Assembly (NCBI GenBank): GCA_020634335.1 | Contig: JACKBY010000002.1 | Coordinates: 124,001 to 188,000, forward strand | Length of the DNA: 64,000 nucleotides | From: Promineifilum sp. | Lineage (GTDB): Bacteria; Chloroflexota; Anaerolineae; Promineifilales; Promineifilaceae | Reading direction: 5' to 3' | Shown here: piece by piece, positions 17,159 to 26,078 of the stretch | Position numbering within the stretch: the first letter of the stretch is position 1 | How the letters are laid out: every line of letters starts with the position of its first letter | Translations under genes and position numbers: made by a program | Notes under the pieces: generated by a model | Database searches by the model: none | Told to the model about the DNA's origin: nothing | The model's input: only the letters and a program-made list of their open reading frames with translations

Positions 17159-18034
17159 ATGGGCGAAGTGATTATCCGTTCTTTGGAAACGATGGAGGAA
17201 GTCGTCGCGGCTGAAGAGGTTCAGCGCGCTACCTGGAACATGGCCGATCTGGAGATCATCCCGGCCCATGCTATGCATGCCATGCAACATAGCGGGGCGG
17301 CCCTGCTGGGCGCGTTCGACGGCAACCGGCTGGTGGCCTTTACCTTCGCCATTCTGGGCACCGAAGAGAACCCGGATCGCCTCGATCAGGTAGCGGCGGC
17401 GCGGCTGAAGATGTACTCCGTCATCGCCGGCGTGCTGCCCGAATACCAACACCAGGACGTCGGCTACCGGCTCAAAATGGCCCAGCGCGACTTCGCCTTG
17501 CGCATCGGCATCCGCCTCATCACCTGGACGTATGACCCGCTGGAAAGCCGCAACGGCCGCTTCAATATCGGCAAACTGGGCGCGGTTTGCCGGCGGTATC
17601 TGCGCCATTTCCACGGCAATATGAGCGGCATCAACAACGGCCTGTCGACCGACCGTTTTGAGGTGGAATGGTGGGTTACCCAGAACCGCGTGGCGGCGCG
17701 CGCCGAAAGAAAATGGCGGCCGCTTCGCCTCGAGGCGCTGATGGCCGGGGGAGCGCTACTCGTCAACGAGTCAACGATCAATGAGGCCGGCCTGCCCGTG
17801 CCGCCCTTGAACTACGTTAGTCAGCCGAGCAACCTGATGCTCGTCGAGATTCCGGCCAACTTCCAGGCCATCAAGCACGCCGACTTTGAGCTGGCCCATC
17901 GGTGGCGACTGCACACACGCGACATTTTCGAAAACATGTTCGACTCCGGATTTGTTGTCACCGACTTCGTGCCCCACGTGGACGAGCAAGGTCATTCCCA
18001 TAGTTACTATCTCCTGATCCACCAGGACTCATAA
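17159..18034 (+). CDS. COG3375-type GNAT acyltransferase
   Basis: The 291-residue protein matches the pattern of predicted GNAT enzymes grouped as COG3375. It has VIIRSLETMEEVVAAEEVQRATW at the start, a core with YSVIAGVLPEYQHQDVGYRLKMAQR, and then LITWTYDPLESRNGRFNIGKLGAV and YYLLIHQDS at the end. In Geobacillus kaustophilus a GNAT protein encoded beside N-succinylamino acid racemase is a succinyl-CoA:D-amino acid N-succinyltransferase. Here too the gene is immediately upstream of a MenC/NSAR homologue (4-nt gap), so the same role is plausible. The activity itself is inferred from context. Confidence 0.8.
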   Translation: MGEVIIRSLETMEEVVAAEEVQRATWNMADLEIIPAHAMHAMQHSGAALLGAFDGNRLVAFTFAILGTEENPDRLDQVAAARLKMYSVIAGVLPEYQHQDVGYRLKMAQRDFALRIGIRLITWTYDPLESRNGRFNIGKLGAVCRRYLRHFHGNMSGINNGLSTDRFEVEWWVTQNRVAARAERKWRPLRLEALMAGGALLVNESTINEAGLPVPPLNYVSQPSNLMLVEIPANFQAIKHADFELAHRWRLHTRDIFENMFDSGFVVTDFVPHVDEQGHSHSYYLLIHQDS

Positions 18035-18038
18035 AACA

Positions 18039-19166
18039 ATGAAAATCGAACGCATCGACCTCTATCACGTTAGTATGCGGCTGGTCAGCCCGTTTGTCAC
18101 CAGCTTTGGGCCGCAACAGCAACGCGACTGCTTGCTGACGGCCGTCCACGCCGAAGGGCTGACCGGCTGGGGCGAGAGTGTGGCGACCAACGACCCCGGC
18201 TACTCCTACGAGACCACCGGCACGGCCTGGCACATCCTGAGCGACTTCCTCATTCCAGCCCTCATCGGCCGGGACATGGCCGGCCCGGAGGCGCTTGGCC
18301 CGGCTTTGTCTTTCGTCCGCGGCCACCCGTTGGCCAAGGCGGCGCTGGACCAGGCCATGTGGGATCTGGCTGCCCAGTCCGACGGTATTTCCATGAGCGC
18401 CAAGCTGGCCGAACCCTACGCCGAAGGCCCCAAGGCCCGTGTGCCGGTCGGCGTCAGCATCGGCATCCAGCCCTCACTGGAGCGAACCGTCGAGGTCATC
18501 GGTGAGTATTATGACCAGGGCTACCGGCGTATCAAGCTGAAGATCAAGCCGGGGCACGATTTGGCCGTGGCGCGAGCCGCGCGGGCGGCCTACCCCGACC
18601 TGCCGATCATGCTCGATGCCAACTCCGCCTTCCGCCTGGAGGACGCGGCCGTCTTCCAGGCGATGGACAACCTCGATCTGCTGATGCTGGAGCAGCCGCT
18701 CGGCTATGAGGACATCTACGACCACAGCCGTTTGCGACCGCTCATCAAGACGCCGCTCTGTCTGGACGAGAGCATCCACTCCGACGACCATGCCCGCTAT
18801 GCCCTGGCGATTGACGCCTGCGACATCATCAACGTCAAGCCGTCGCGCGTGGCCGGCTGGACAGAGGCGCGACGCATCCACGACCGCTGCCGGGCAGCGG
18901 GGATGCCCTTGTGGGTCGGCGGCATGCTGGAGACGGGCGTCGGCCGCGCCGCACAACTGGCCTTGGCCTCGCTGCCCGGCTTTACGCTGCCCGGCGACAT
19001 CTCCGCCACCGAGCGCTATTACGAACGGGATATTACTGCCCCGTTTTATCTTAACCGCGAAGACAGCACCATCAGCGTGCCCTCAGGCGTTGGCCTTGGG
19101 GTGGTGATCGACCACGACTATCTGGATACCGTCACCGTGCGCCGCCAATCCTTCGCCGCCCACTAG
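18039..19166 (+). CDS. menC: o-Succinylbenzoate synthase / N-succinylamino acid racemase (enolase superfamily)
   Basis: The 375-residue protein is of the MenC/NSAR group of the muconate-lactonizing subgroup. The catalytic first Lys pair is in RIKLKIKPG. Metal ligands are the Asp in MLDANSAF, the Glu in MLEQPLGYED and the Asp in LCLDESIHS, and the second catalytic Lys is in INVKPSRVAG. The segment WVGGMLETGVGRAAQLALASL is also typical. The group contains enzymes of menaquinone synthesis (OSBS), NSAR racemases and bifunctional forms. With COG3375 directly upstream and no men genes near, an NSAR role in D- to L-amino acid conversion is favoured. proC follows after 9 nt. Confidence 0.86.
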   Translation: MKIERIDLYHVSMRLVSPFVTSFGPQQQRDCLLTAVHAEGLTGWGESVATNDPGYSYETTGTAWHILSDFLIPALIGRDMAGPEALGPALSFVRGHPLAKAALDQAMWDLAAQSDGISMSAKLAEPYAEGPKARVPVGVSIGIQPSLERTVEVIGEYYDQGYRRIKLKIKPGHDLAVARAARAAYPDLPIMLDANSAFRLEDAAVFQAMDNLDLLMLEQPLGYEDIYDHSRLRPLIKTPLCLDESIHSDDHARYALAIDACDIINVKPSRVAGWTEARRIHDRCRAAGMPLWVGGMLETGVGRAAQLALASLPGFTLPGDISATERYYERDITAPFYLNREDSTISVPSGVGLGVVIDHDYLDTVTVRRQSFAAH

Positions 19167-19175
19167 GAGAAAAAG

Positions 19176-20012
19176 ATGTTTACCGACAAGAATGTGGCCT
19201 TCATCGGCAGTGGCATAATGGGCGAGGCCATGATTCGCGGCCTGCTAACCCAAAACCTGGTCGACCCCAAGCAAATCTATGCCGCCGACCCGCTCCAGTC
19301 ACGACTCGATGATTTGCAGGAGCGCTACGGCATCCACGTAACGACCAACAACGCTGAGGCGACCGAAAAGGGACAAGTGGTCGTCCTCTCTACCAAGCCG
19401 CAGAACCTGGGCGAAGTCATGCCCGGCATTCGCGGCCACATGCGGCGACAAGATTTATTGTTGTCCATCCTTGCCGGCACGCCCATCCGCAAATTGTCCG
19501 ACGGCGTGGCCCATGCTTCGGTTGTGCGCGCCATGCCCAATACGCCGGCCCAGATCGGCCAGGGGATGACTGTGTGGACGGCCACGGCCGAGGTAACTGA
19601 GGAGCAGCGCGGCCAGGCGCAGGCCATCCTCGGCGCGTTGGGCCAGGAACTTTTCGTCAACGATGAGTCCTATCTGGACATGGCGACCGCGCTCAGTGGC
19701 ACCGGCCCGGCCTACATTTTCATGTTCATGGAGTCGCTCATCGACGCGGGCGTGCATCTGGGCTTCTCGCGCCGCGTAGCCGAGCAACTCGTCTTCCAGA
19801 CCATGCGCGGCTCACTGGAGTACGCGGCCCAGTCGGGCAAGCATGTGGCCGAATTGCGCAACCAAGTGACCTCGCCCGGCGGCACGACGGCCGCGGCTCT
19901 CTATCACATGGAGAAGGGTGGCCTGCGGACCGTCATCTCGCGCGCCATATGGGCCGCCTATCAGCGCTCGGTTGAATTGGGTCAGGGGGAAAAGGTTAAG
20001 GGGCCGGCATGA
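19176..20012 (+). CDS. proC: Pyrroline-5-carboxylate reductase ProC
   Basis: Catalyses the last step of proline synthesis, NAD(P)H reduction of 1-pyrroline-5-carboxylate. The 278-residue protein begins with the Rossmann motif VAFIGSGIMGEAMIRGLL (residues 8-25). It carries MPNTPAQIGQGMTVW near residue 117. The family signature near the C-terminus runs through LRNQVTSPGGTTAAALYHME. Length is normal. An AGGAG lies 7-8 nt before the ATG. It follows the MenC/NSAR gene by 9 nt, so the run GNAT-menC-proC is likely one transcript concerned with amino acids. Confidence 0.95.
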   Translation: MFTDKNVAFIGSGIMGEAMIRGLLTQNLVDPKQIYAADPLQSRLDDLQERYGIHVTTNNAEATEKGQVVVLSTKPQNLGEVMPGIRGHMRRQDLLLSILAGTPIRKLSDGVAHASVVRAMPNTPAQIGQGMTVWTATAEVTEEQRGQAQAILGALGQELFVNDESYLDMATALSGTGPAYIFMFMESLIDAGVHLGFSRRVAEQLVFQTMRGSLEYAAQSGKHVAELRNQVTSPGGTTAAALYHMEKGGLRTVISRAIWAAYQRSVELGQGEKVKGPA

Positions 20013-20055
20013 GGGCAGGGGGAGGCGTTGATAGTGGACAGTGAAACCGTAAGCA

Positions 20056-21834
20056 GTGGACAGTGAACAGTTGGGAGTTGGCCCACTGGAGGTGGTTTTG
20101 CAGGCCGGCGGCGAGTGGCGGCACTTTGTCGATCCGGTGCGCGTGGTGGTCGCTGAGGCTGTGGCGGACGTGGTTCCCGCGCTGCGGGAGATAGAGCGGG
20201 CGGTCGAAGAAGAAAGCCTCTACGCCGCCGGGTATCTGGCCTATGAGGCGGGGGCGGCTTATGGTCTGAGCACTCACGCTTCCCCAGCGGACGCGCCGCC
20301 GTTGTTGTGGTTTGGCTTGTATTCCGCTTATCAAACGACGGACGCGCCGGTTTGCGGTGGCGCTTATCGTTTTGGCGAGTGGCAGCCTTCGCTCGCCTTT
20401 GACACCTATGCCCGGGCCATCGCCCGCATCAAGGACGCCATCGCCGCCGGCGATACCTATCAGGCCAACTACACCTTTCACCTGCAAACGACCTTCGAGG
20501 GCGACCCCTGGGCGCTGTTTGCCGATCTGGCCGCCGCCCAGCAGGCTGATTATTGCGCCTATGTCCATCTGGGCCGTTTCGTCGTCTGCTCGGCCTCGCC
20601 GGAGCTTTTCTTCCGCCTCGATGGGCAAACCCTCACGTCGCGGCCGATGAAGGGCACCGCACCGCGCGGGCTGACCACAGCCGATGACCGCCACCAGATC
20701 GACTGGCTGCGCCACTCCGAGAAAAACCGCGCCGAAAACGTGATGATCGTCGACATGATCCGCAACGACTTCGGCCGGGTGGCCCGCGTCGGCAGCGTCG
20801 ATGTGCCCGCGCTGTTCACCGTGGAGCGCTATCCGACCCTGTTGCAACTGACTTCCACTGTGACGGCCGAGACGGACGCGCCGCTGAGCGACATCCTGGC
20901 CGCCACGTTCCCCTGCGCTTCGATCACCGGCGCGCCAAAAGTCCAAACAATGCGCATCCTCACCGATCTGGAACCGGAGCCGCGAGGCGTCTACACGGGG
21001 GCCATCGGGTTCGTCGCGCCCAATCGTCGCGCCCAGTTCAACGTCGCCATTCGCACTGTCGTCGTCGACCGGCAGCGCGACGAAGCCATCTACGGCGTCG
21101 GCAGCGGGGTCGTGTGGGACTCGGATGCGGCGGCCGAATACGATGAATGCTTGCTCAAGGCGCGCGTGCTCGACTTCCCGCGTGAGGCGACGGCCGACTT
21201 CCGCTTGCTGGAGTCATTGCGCTGGACGCCGGCAGAGGGCTATTTCCTGCTGGCGCGCCACCTGCAACGGTTGGCGGACTCGGCCGAGTATTTCAATATA
21301 TTGCTGGATCGCCCGCAAATCGAACGGCTTCTGGTTGATTATGCGGAGACAATGACCGCGCCAAGTAAGGTACGCCTGCTGCTCGATCGCGCGGGCCAAG
21401 CTGAAATCAGTTCACTTCCCCTGAGTACAGGCGCGCGGCCGGAGCCTATCCGCGTGGGTCTGGCGCGGATACCTGTTTCCTCCGACGACGCCCGCCTCTA
21501 CCACAAGACGACCCGACGCGAGCCATATGACGCCGCCCGCGCCTCACGACCCGATTGCGACGACGTAATTCTGTGGAACGAGCGCGGCGAATTGACCGAG
21601 TCCAGCGCTGCCAACCTGGTGCTGGAGATCGGCGGGCAATGGTACACGCCGCCAGTGGCGGCCGGGTTGCTGGCAGGGACGTGCCGGGCGCAGTTGCTTG
21701 AAGCTGGTGAGATCGAAGAACGCGTACTAACAGCAGATGATCTTTCCCGCGCCACACGTCTGCGGCTCATAAATTCGGTGCGCGGCCGGCAGGCGGCCGT
21801 TGTGGAACCATTACAAATTGCGCCGCAACCTTGA
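20056..21834 (+). CDS. pabB: Aminodeoxychorismate synthase PabB fused to aminodeoxychorismate lyase PabC
   Basis: Makes p-aminobenzoate for folate from chorismate. The 592-residue protein has a chorismate-binding domain (about 1-375) with AIAAGDTYQANYTFHL, RPMKGTAPRG, SEKNRAENVMIVDMIRND and FPCASITGAPKVQTM. It is followed by a class IV aminotransferase-fold domain (about 380-592) like PabC, with YHKTTRREPYD (the PLP Lys is in HKTTRR) and ESSAANLVLEIGG. The glutaminase PabA is not in the window. The start is GTG 20056, which lies inside a short duplicated sequence (CAGTGGACAGTGA), so the exact start is less certain than the product. Confidence 0.9.
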   Translation: MDSEQLGVGPLEVVLQAGGEWRHFVDPVRVVVAEAVADVVPALREIERAVEEESLYAAGYLAYEAGAAYGLSTHASPADAPPLLWFGLYSAYQTTDAPVCGGAYRFGEWQPSLAFDTYARAIARIKDAIAAGDTYQANYTFHLQTTFEGDPWALFADLAAAQQADYCAYVHLGRFVVCSASPELFFRLDGQTLTSRPMKGTAPRGLTTADDRHQIDWLRHSEKNRAENVMIVDMIRNDFGRVARVGSVDVPALFTVERYPTLLQLTSTVTAETDAPLSDILAATFPCASITGAPKVQTMRILTDLEPEPRGVYTGAIGFVAPNRRAQFNVAIRTVVVDRQRDEAIYGVGSGVVWDSDAAAEYDECLLKARVLDFPREATADFRLLESLRWTPAEGYFLLARHLQRLADSAEYFNILLDRPQIERLLVDYAETMTAPSKVRLLLDRAGQAEISSLPLSTGARPEPIRVGLARIPVSSDDARLYHKTTRREPYDAARASRPDCDDVILWNERGELTESSAANLVLEIGGQWYTPPVAAGLLAGTCRAQLLEAGEIEERVLTADDLSRATRLRLINSVRGRQAAVVEPLQIAPQP

Positions 21835-21860
21835 ATCATCCGGCCTGAACGTGCTAGAAT
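21831..21860 (+). promoter_or_regulatory. Candidate promoter of the L,D-transpeptidase gene
   Basis: TTGAAT (21831-21836) overlaps the pabB stop. It is followed by an 18-bp spacer and TAGAAT (21855-21860). A second possible -10, TATACT, lies at 21867-21872. The leader would be about 40-45 nt long. Confidence 0.5.
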
Positions 21861-21912
21861 CGGTAGTATACTAACAGGATAGCAATTTATCCGGGATACT
21901 GGTTGTTTACTT

Positions 21913-22980
21913 ATGAGTCGAATTCGCTTTGTTTCCGTCCTGTTCATGGTCGGCCTTGGTCTATTTCTGGTTAACCGTACCGCTGCCGCCGCCGCCGGCT
22001 GCTACGTCCTGTCGAGTGACATTGGCTACGTTTGCGATACGAACCCGCCACCGTCGGTGTTTGTGCCGCCCCCGCTGCGGCCCGACAGCATCCTCCCGAA
22101 AATGAAGTACGGCCGGTTGGCCGACAACATCAACATCTATGCCGAGCCGAATATCAATAGCCCCATCGTGCGCAACGCCGGCGACGGCTACTTGTTTTCG
22201 AGCATCGAGGACACCGCCAATAACAACGCAGAGGGGCGGTTATGGTACATGATCAACTACGGTGAGTGGGTGCGCGGAGAGGACATCGCGATCAAACCCT
22301 CTTCCGATTTCACAGGCGTCGAGGTCCTCGCTAATCCCGAGCGGCCGTTCGGCTGGATGCTGGTCGACTACTGGTACAGCGAAGCGCCGGGCGCGGAGCC
22401 AAGCCCCACAGCCATCAAGCTGCCACGCTACACGTTTGTCCAGGTCTACGACGCCGAGATCGATGATGAAGGCTGGGTCTGGTACGACATCGGCTTCGGC
22501 CGCTGGATGAAACAGACCTATTTGAGCATCATCGAGTTCAACCCGCGACCGGAAGAGATCGGCGACGATGACTATTGGGTCGAGGTAGACCTGTACGAAC
22601 AGAACTTCGTCGCCTATGAGGGCGACCGCATGGTCTATGCCGGGCTGGTCTCCAGCGGCCTCAACCGTTGGCCGACCTACGAAGGCCTTTTCCAGGTCTG
22701 GGATAGGCACTTGATGAACGATATGGTAGGCGCGGAGGGCAAAGTCGACTACTACCTGGTCGAAGACGTCCCCCACACGATGTACTTCGATTTTGATATC
22801 GCCCTCCATGGCGCTTACTGGCACGACCGCTTTGGCTACAAGCATAGTCACGGCTGCGTCAACATGCCGCTGCGGGATGCGGAGTGGGTATATTTCTGGT
22901 CCGAGAACGCGCCTAACGACTTATGGGTGTGGGTGCATACGTCCGACCCGCAAAACTACTTCAAGACGAATCAGGGGTAA
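21913..22980 (+). CDS. L,D-transpeptidase (YkuD) with two SH3-like domains, secreted
   Basis: Cell-wall enzyme that forms or remodels 3-3 peptidoglycan cross-links. The 355-residue precursor has a signal peptide (residues 1 to about 28, VSVLFMVGLGLFLVNRTAAAAAG). Two SH3-like repeats follow: the first around KYGRLADNINIYAEPN, the second around YTFVQVYDAEIDDEGWVWYDIGFGRWM. The catalytic domain spans about 225-350, with His299 in ALHGAYWH and Cys315 in KHSHGCVNMP. A strong intrinsic terminator lies 68 nt after the stop. Together with the FemX-like genes it indicates an elaborate peptidoglycan wall. Confidence 0.92.
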   Translation: MSRIRFVSVLFMVGLGLFLVNRTAAAAAGCYVLSSDIGYVCDTNPPPSVFVPPPLRPDSILPKMKYGRLADNINIYAEPNINSPIVRNAGDGYLFSSIEDTANNNAEGRLWYMINYGEWVRGEDIAIKPSSDFTGVEVLANPERPFGWMLVDYWYSEAPGAEPSPTAIKLPRYTFVQVYDAEIDDEGWVWYDIGFGRWMKQTYLSIIEFNPRPEEIGDDDYWVEVDLYEQNFVAYEGDRMVYAGLVSSGLNRWPTYEGLFQVWDRHLMNDMVGAEGKVDYYLVEDVPHTMYFDFDIALHGAYWHDRFGYKHSHGCVNMPLRDAEWVYFWSENAPNDLWVWVHTSDPQNYFKTNQG

Positions 22981-23047
22981 ACAGCCCAATTCAGTAAGCC
23001 GTTATCAGCCGAGAGTGCGCTGTGGGCAGTGGATAATGATATGGTTT

Positions 23048-23074
23048 GCGCCGGTCGGAAGACCGGCGCTTTTT
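23048..23074 (+). terminator. Intrinsic terminator of the L,D-transpeptidase gene
   Basis: The 9-bp GC-rich stem (23048-23056 and 23061-23069) has a GGAA tetraloop and is followed directly by five T residues and ATT. It is the cleanest rho-independent terminator in the window. Confidence 0.92.
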
Positions 23075-23087
23075 ATTACATACGTCA

Positions 23088-23116
23088 TTGCCCAAACGGT
23101 TCCGCAAGTATATAAG
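23088..23116 (+). promoter_or_regulatory. Candidate promoter of the SDR gene
   Basis: TTGCCC (23088-23093), a 17-bp spacer and TATAAG (23111-23116) lie just after the terminator. The leader of about 50 nt carries AAGGAGG before the ATG, so this gene is not leaderless. Confidence 0.5.
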
Positions 23117-23172
23117 TGTAATGTTTCATCCAGCGGCGGTCATCAGGCGGTCGCTTTTACAAGGAGGCAGGT

Positions 23173-23958
23173 ATGACGACGGGAGCAAACTTTGATCTGA
23201 CGGGCAAGGTGGCCCTGATTACCGGCGGGTCGCGCGGCATCGGGCTGGCCGTCGCCGAGGCCTATGCGGCGGCGGGCGCCAAGGTGGCCCTGGCGAGCCG
23301 CAAACAGGATGCCGTCGATGAAGCGGCCGACGCCATTAGACGCGGCGGCGGCGAGGCGCTGGCCGTGGCCGCCCACACCGGCGACGGCGTGGCCGTGACG
23401 GCGCTCGTCGAGCGCGTGGTTGCTCACTTCGGCGGCATCGACATTTTGGTCAATAATGCCGCCACCAACCCTCACTTCGGCCCGTTTCTGTCGGCCGAGG
23501 ACAGCCACTGGGACAAAATCCTCGACGTCAACGTGAAGGGTTACTTTCGCATGACCCAAGCCTGTGTCCCGTCCATGCGCGCCCGCGGCGGCGGCAAGAT
23601 CATCAACGTGGCTTCGGTCGCCGGCCTGGGGCCGCAGCCGATGATGGGCGTCTACTGCGTCAGCAAGGCCGCCGTACTGATGATGACCGAGGTGCTGGCT
23701 AGTGAATTGGCGGCCGACAATATCCAGGTCAACGCCATCGCCCCCGGGTTTGTCAAGACGAAGTTTAGCCAGGTCTTGTGGAGCACGCCGGAGATCAGCG
23801 AACGGTTGGTGAAGGCCGTGCCGCAGCGGCGTATGGCCGAGCCGGAGGAGATCGCCGGGATCGCCGTCTACCTGGCCTCGGCCGCATCCAGCTTCACCAC
23901 CGGGGCGACGTTCGTCGTCGACGGTGGGCAGATGGCCGCCGGATTGAATGTGGGCTAA
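23173..23958 (+). CDS. SDR family NAD(P)-dependent oxidoreductase
   Basis: The 261-residue classical short-chain dehydrogenase has the cofactor motif TGGSRGIG (about residues 17-24), NNAATNP near 96 and a catalytic Ser in INVASVAG. The YxxxK motif is VYCVSKAA, and the C-terminus is of the family type FTTGATFVVDGGQ. ASRKQ after the second strand (basic Arg-Lys) favours NADP(H). The closest-looking annotated types are 3-ketoacyl-ACP or glucose dehydrogenase-like SDRs, but substrate cannot be deduced. AAGGAGG lies about 7 nt upstream. It is single, and its stop is 8 bp from the end of the convergent sulfotransferase gene. Confidence 0.9.
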   Translation: MTTGANFDLTGKVALITGGSRGIGLAVAEAYAAAGAKVALASRKQDAVDEAADAIRRGGGEALAVAAHTGDGVAVTALVERVVAHFGGIDILVNNAATNPHFGPFLSAEDSHWDKILDVNVKGYFRMTQACVPSMRARGGGKIINVASVAGLGPQPMMGVYCVSKAAVLMMTEVLASELAADNIQVNAIAPGFVKTKFSQVLWSTPEISERLVKAVPQRRMAEPEEIAGIAVYLASAASSFTTGATFVVDGGQMAAGLNVG

Positions 23959-23966
23959 GGTTCGCC

Positions 23967-24584
23967 TCAGCGCGTGTTTTGCCGATTCCGGTAAAGTTCC
24001 GGATCCACCGTTTCGGCCATGGCCGATGAATTGAGATGGCCGCCCAGAAAGTCGTTGATCCTGGCGATTTGCGGGCGCGGATCGGCCAGCACCTCGCTAT
24101 AGTGGACATAGAGCACGCGGAAGTTTGATTGTGCCTGCAGCCAATCGTCGATCTGCTTCAGGTGTTTCTCAAATAGCATTGCCATCTGGGCATCGTCCAT
24201 CTTGTCCGGGTCTTCGCCGCGCCGGATAAGCATCTTCCGTTGCGAGGCCAGGATTTCCGGCATATTGCGACGGACGAAAATGACGCGATACTGTTCGCCG
24301 GGCGGTAGGTGCTTTAATAGAGCGGAGATGACCTTGATGACCTTGCCCCGCCCCTCGACCACCCAGTCCGTGTCGCCCTGATCCATTTGTTTGACGCGCT
24401 CAAACTCGTAGTAGCCCTTGGGGTTGTCCTCATCGGCCGTGCGAAGTTCGTCAGTGACCGGCGGAATGCCGCCCGCCTCGAGCATCTTCATCATCATCGA
24501 CGTGCCGGAGCGCGGCAGCCCCGACACGACTGTGATGAATTCATCCTTATTGGAGCCGGTTAGTTTTTGAAAAAAGCCCTTCAT
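23967..24584 (-). CDS. Sulfotransferase family protein
   Basis: The 205-residue protein has the PAPS 5'-phosphosulfate-binding loop SGLPRSGTSMMMKML (residues 21-35) near its N-terminus. VIFVRRNMPEILASQRKML near residue 98 corresponds to the 3'-phosphate-binding RxxxxxxxS segment. It is short for the family (250-300) but complete in the core. It would transfer sulfate from PAPS to an unknown acceptor such as a glycan. PAPS could be supplied by the sat-cysC/cysC genes at 53920-56390. There is no signal peptide. It starts from a leaderless-type promoter and is followed by a convergent SDR. Confidence 0.85.
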   Translation of the reverse strand: MKGFFQKLTGSNKDEFITVVSGLPRSGTSMMMKMLEAGGIPPVTDELRTADEDNPKGYYEFERVKQMDQGDTDWVVEGRGKVIKVISALLKHLPPGEQYRVIFVRRNMPEILASQRKMLIRRGEDPDKMDDAQMAMLFEKHLKQIDDWLQAQSNFRVLYVHYSEVLADPRPQIARINDFLGGHLNSSAMAETVDPELYRNRQNTR

Positions 24585-24592
24585 AAGTCGCT

Positions 24593-24598
24593 ATTCTA
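24593..24598 (-). promoter_or_regulatory. -10 box TAGAAT, leaderless start of sulfotransferase gene
   Basis: Read on the minus strand, TAGAAT ends 8 nt before the ATG at 24584, with no Shine-Dalgarno sequence between. Confidence 0.55.
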
Positions 24599-24640
24599 CC
24601 CTAAAACGCCAGCAACAAGAGGGTGCACGCCAGTCGTCTA

Positions 24641-24757
24641 CAGGGTTTTTTGGTAATCGCTCTCCCTAGCGCCGGTTTCTTAACCGGCTCCGCAGCTCAG
24701 CGTTCTCGGCCGCCGGATAATAATCCGGCGCTACACCTCGACCACTGAAAAACCCGG
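24641..24757 (+). repeat. Palindromic intergenic element, copy A
   Basis: The 117-bp element starts CAGGGTTTTT and ends AAAAACCCGG, so its termini are inverted repeats. Inside are two hairpins built on GCCGGTTTCTTAACCGGC and GCCGGATAATAATCCGGC. It fills most of the gap between the divergent sulfotransferase promoter and the UDP-sugar dehydrogenase stop. Copies B and C are in the opposite orientation. It has no open reading frame. Confidence 0.8.
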
Positions 24758-24764
24758 CTGTCGC

Positions 24765-26078
24765 CTATAGCCGGACGATTCGCGCCGGGCCGGATGACTT
24801 GACTGCGTTGCGCGTATCGACGAGCAGCCGCGTATGGGCGGCGAGCCACGACCAATCATAGTCGCTATGATCGGTGACGACCACCACGCAATCGGCGGCG
24901 GCCAGCGCCTCGACCGTGAGATCCTCCGATGTCAAGCCGTAGCCGTCAAACTGTACCGCGGGGATGTGGGGGTCGTTGTACACGACATCTGCGCCACGCT
25001 CGCGCAGCAGATGGATCACATCCAGCGCCGGGCTTTCGCGCACGTCACCCACGTCCCGCTTATAGGCCACTCCAAGGACGAGGATGCGGCTGCCGTTGAT
25101 CGCCTTGCGCTCATCGTTAAGCGCGTCGGCCACTTTGCCGACGACGTAATCGGGCATATGGCTGTTGATCTCGGAGGCTAGCTCGATAAAGCGCGCCGTG
25201 TAGTTCAGCGTGCGCAGCTTCCAGCTCAGGTAGTGGGGGTCGATGGGGATACAATGTCCCCCCAGACCCGGCCCCGGATAGAAAGGCATGAAACCATACG
25301 GCTTGCTGGCCGCCGCCCCAACAACTTCCCAGACGTTGAGGCCCAGCTTGTCGCACATCAGGGCCACTTCGTTGACCAACCCGATGTTGACCGCGCGGAA
25401 CGTATTCTCCAGCAGCTTGACCATTTCGGCCGTGGCCGTACTCGACACCGGCACCGGCTCGTCAACGATTGTCCCGTAGAGGGCGACGGCGACCTCCAGA
25501 CAGTCGGGCGTGACGCCGCCGATGACCTTGGGCGTCGTGCGCACAGTGAAGTCCGTCCGGCCCGGATCGATGCGCTCCGGGGAAAAGGCCATGAAGAAAT
25601 CGCGGCCGACCTCTGCGCCGCCTCGCCTGAAGCGCGGCAGGACGATCTCGTCCGTGGTGCCGGGGTAGGTGGTGCTCTCCAGCACGATGAGCTGGCCTTG
25701 TGCGGGCGGCATGTAGGTCGCCAGACAATCAGCGGCATTGACGATATAGGAAATATCGGGGTCTTTGGTCTTGCGCAACGGCGTGGGGACGCAAATGGAG
25801 ATGGCGTCGGCCGCCGCCAGTTGGGCGTAATCCGTCGAGACGCGTATTGACCCATCCTTGACAAGCGGCCCCAACTCCGCCGAGGGGATGTCCTCGACGT
25901 AACTTTCACCACGACTCAGCGAGGCCACCTTTCCGGCGTCCACGTCGACGCCGACGACGCTGAAGCCTTCCTTGGCGAAGGCTACGGCCAGCGGCAAGCC
26001 CACATACCCCAAGCCAACGATGCCGATCAAGGCCTGACGACCGGCGATTTTATCGAGTAGTTGCTGTTTGCGATCCAT
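24765..26078 (-). CDS. Nucleotide-sugar dehydrogenase (UDP-N-acetyl-hexosamine 6-dehydrogenase type)
   Basis: NAD-dependent four-electron oxidation of a UDP-HexNAc (WecC/WbpA/TviB-like) to the uronic acid for surface polysaccharides. The 437-residue protein has GIVGLGYVGLPLAVAFAKEGF at residues 19-39. It has the substrate segment VNEVALMCDKLGLNVWEV and the catalytic Cys in GPGLGGHCIPIDPHYLSW. The C-terminal domain has LGVAYKRDVGDVRESPALDVI. Length and the motif after the Cys favour HexNAc over UDP-glucose substrates. AAGGAAA lies about 7 nt upstream. It sits alone; a sulfotransferase is the next gene in the same direction. Confidence 0.88.
   Translation of the reverse strand: MDRKQQLLDKIAGRQALIGIVGLGYVGLPLAVAFAKEGFSVVGVDVDAGKVASLSRGESYVEDIPSAELGPLVKDGSIRVSTDYAQLAAADAISICVPTPLRKTKDPDISYIVNAADCLATYMPPAQGQLIVLESTTYPGTTDEIVLPRFRRGGAEVGRDFFMAFSPERIDPGRTDFTVRTTPKVIGGVTPDCLEVAVALYGTIVDEPVPVSSTATAEMVKLLENTFRAVNIGLVNEVALMCDKLGLNVWEVVGAAASKPYGFMPFYPGPGLGGHCIPIDPHYLSWKLRTLNYTARFIELASEINSHMPDYVVGKVADALNDERKAINGSRILVLGVAYKRDVGDVRESPALDVIHLLRERGADVVYNDPHIPAVQFDGYGLTSEDLTVEALAAADCVVVVTDHSDYDWSWLAAHTRLLVDTRNAVKSSGPARIVRL

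Noticed and set aside
20030..20085. Duplicated CAGTGGACAGTGA words before pabB as a mobile element
   Set aside because: The repeat is too short and only partly conserved. It is noted as a local duplication that blurs the pabB start.
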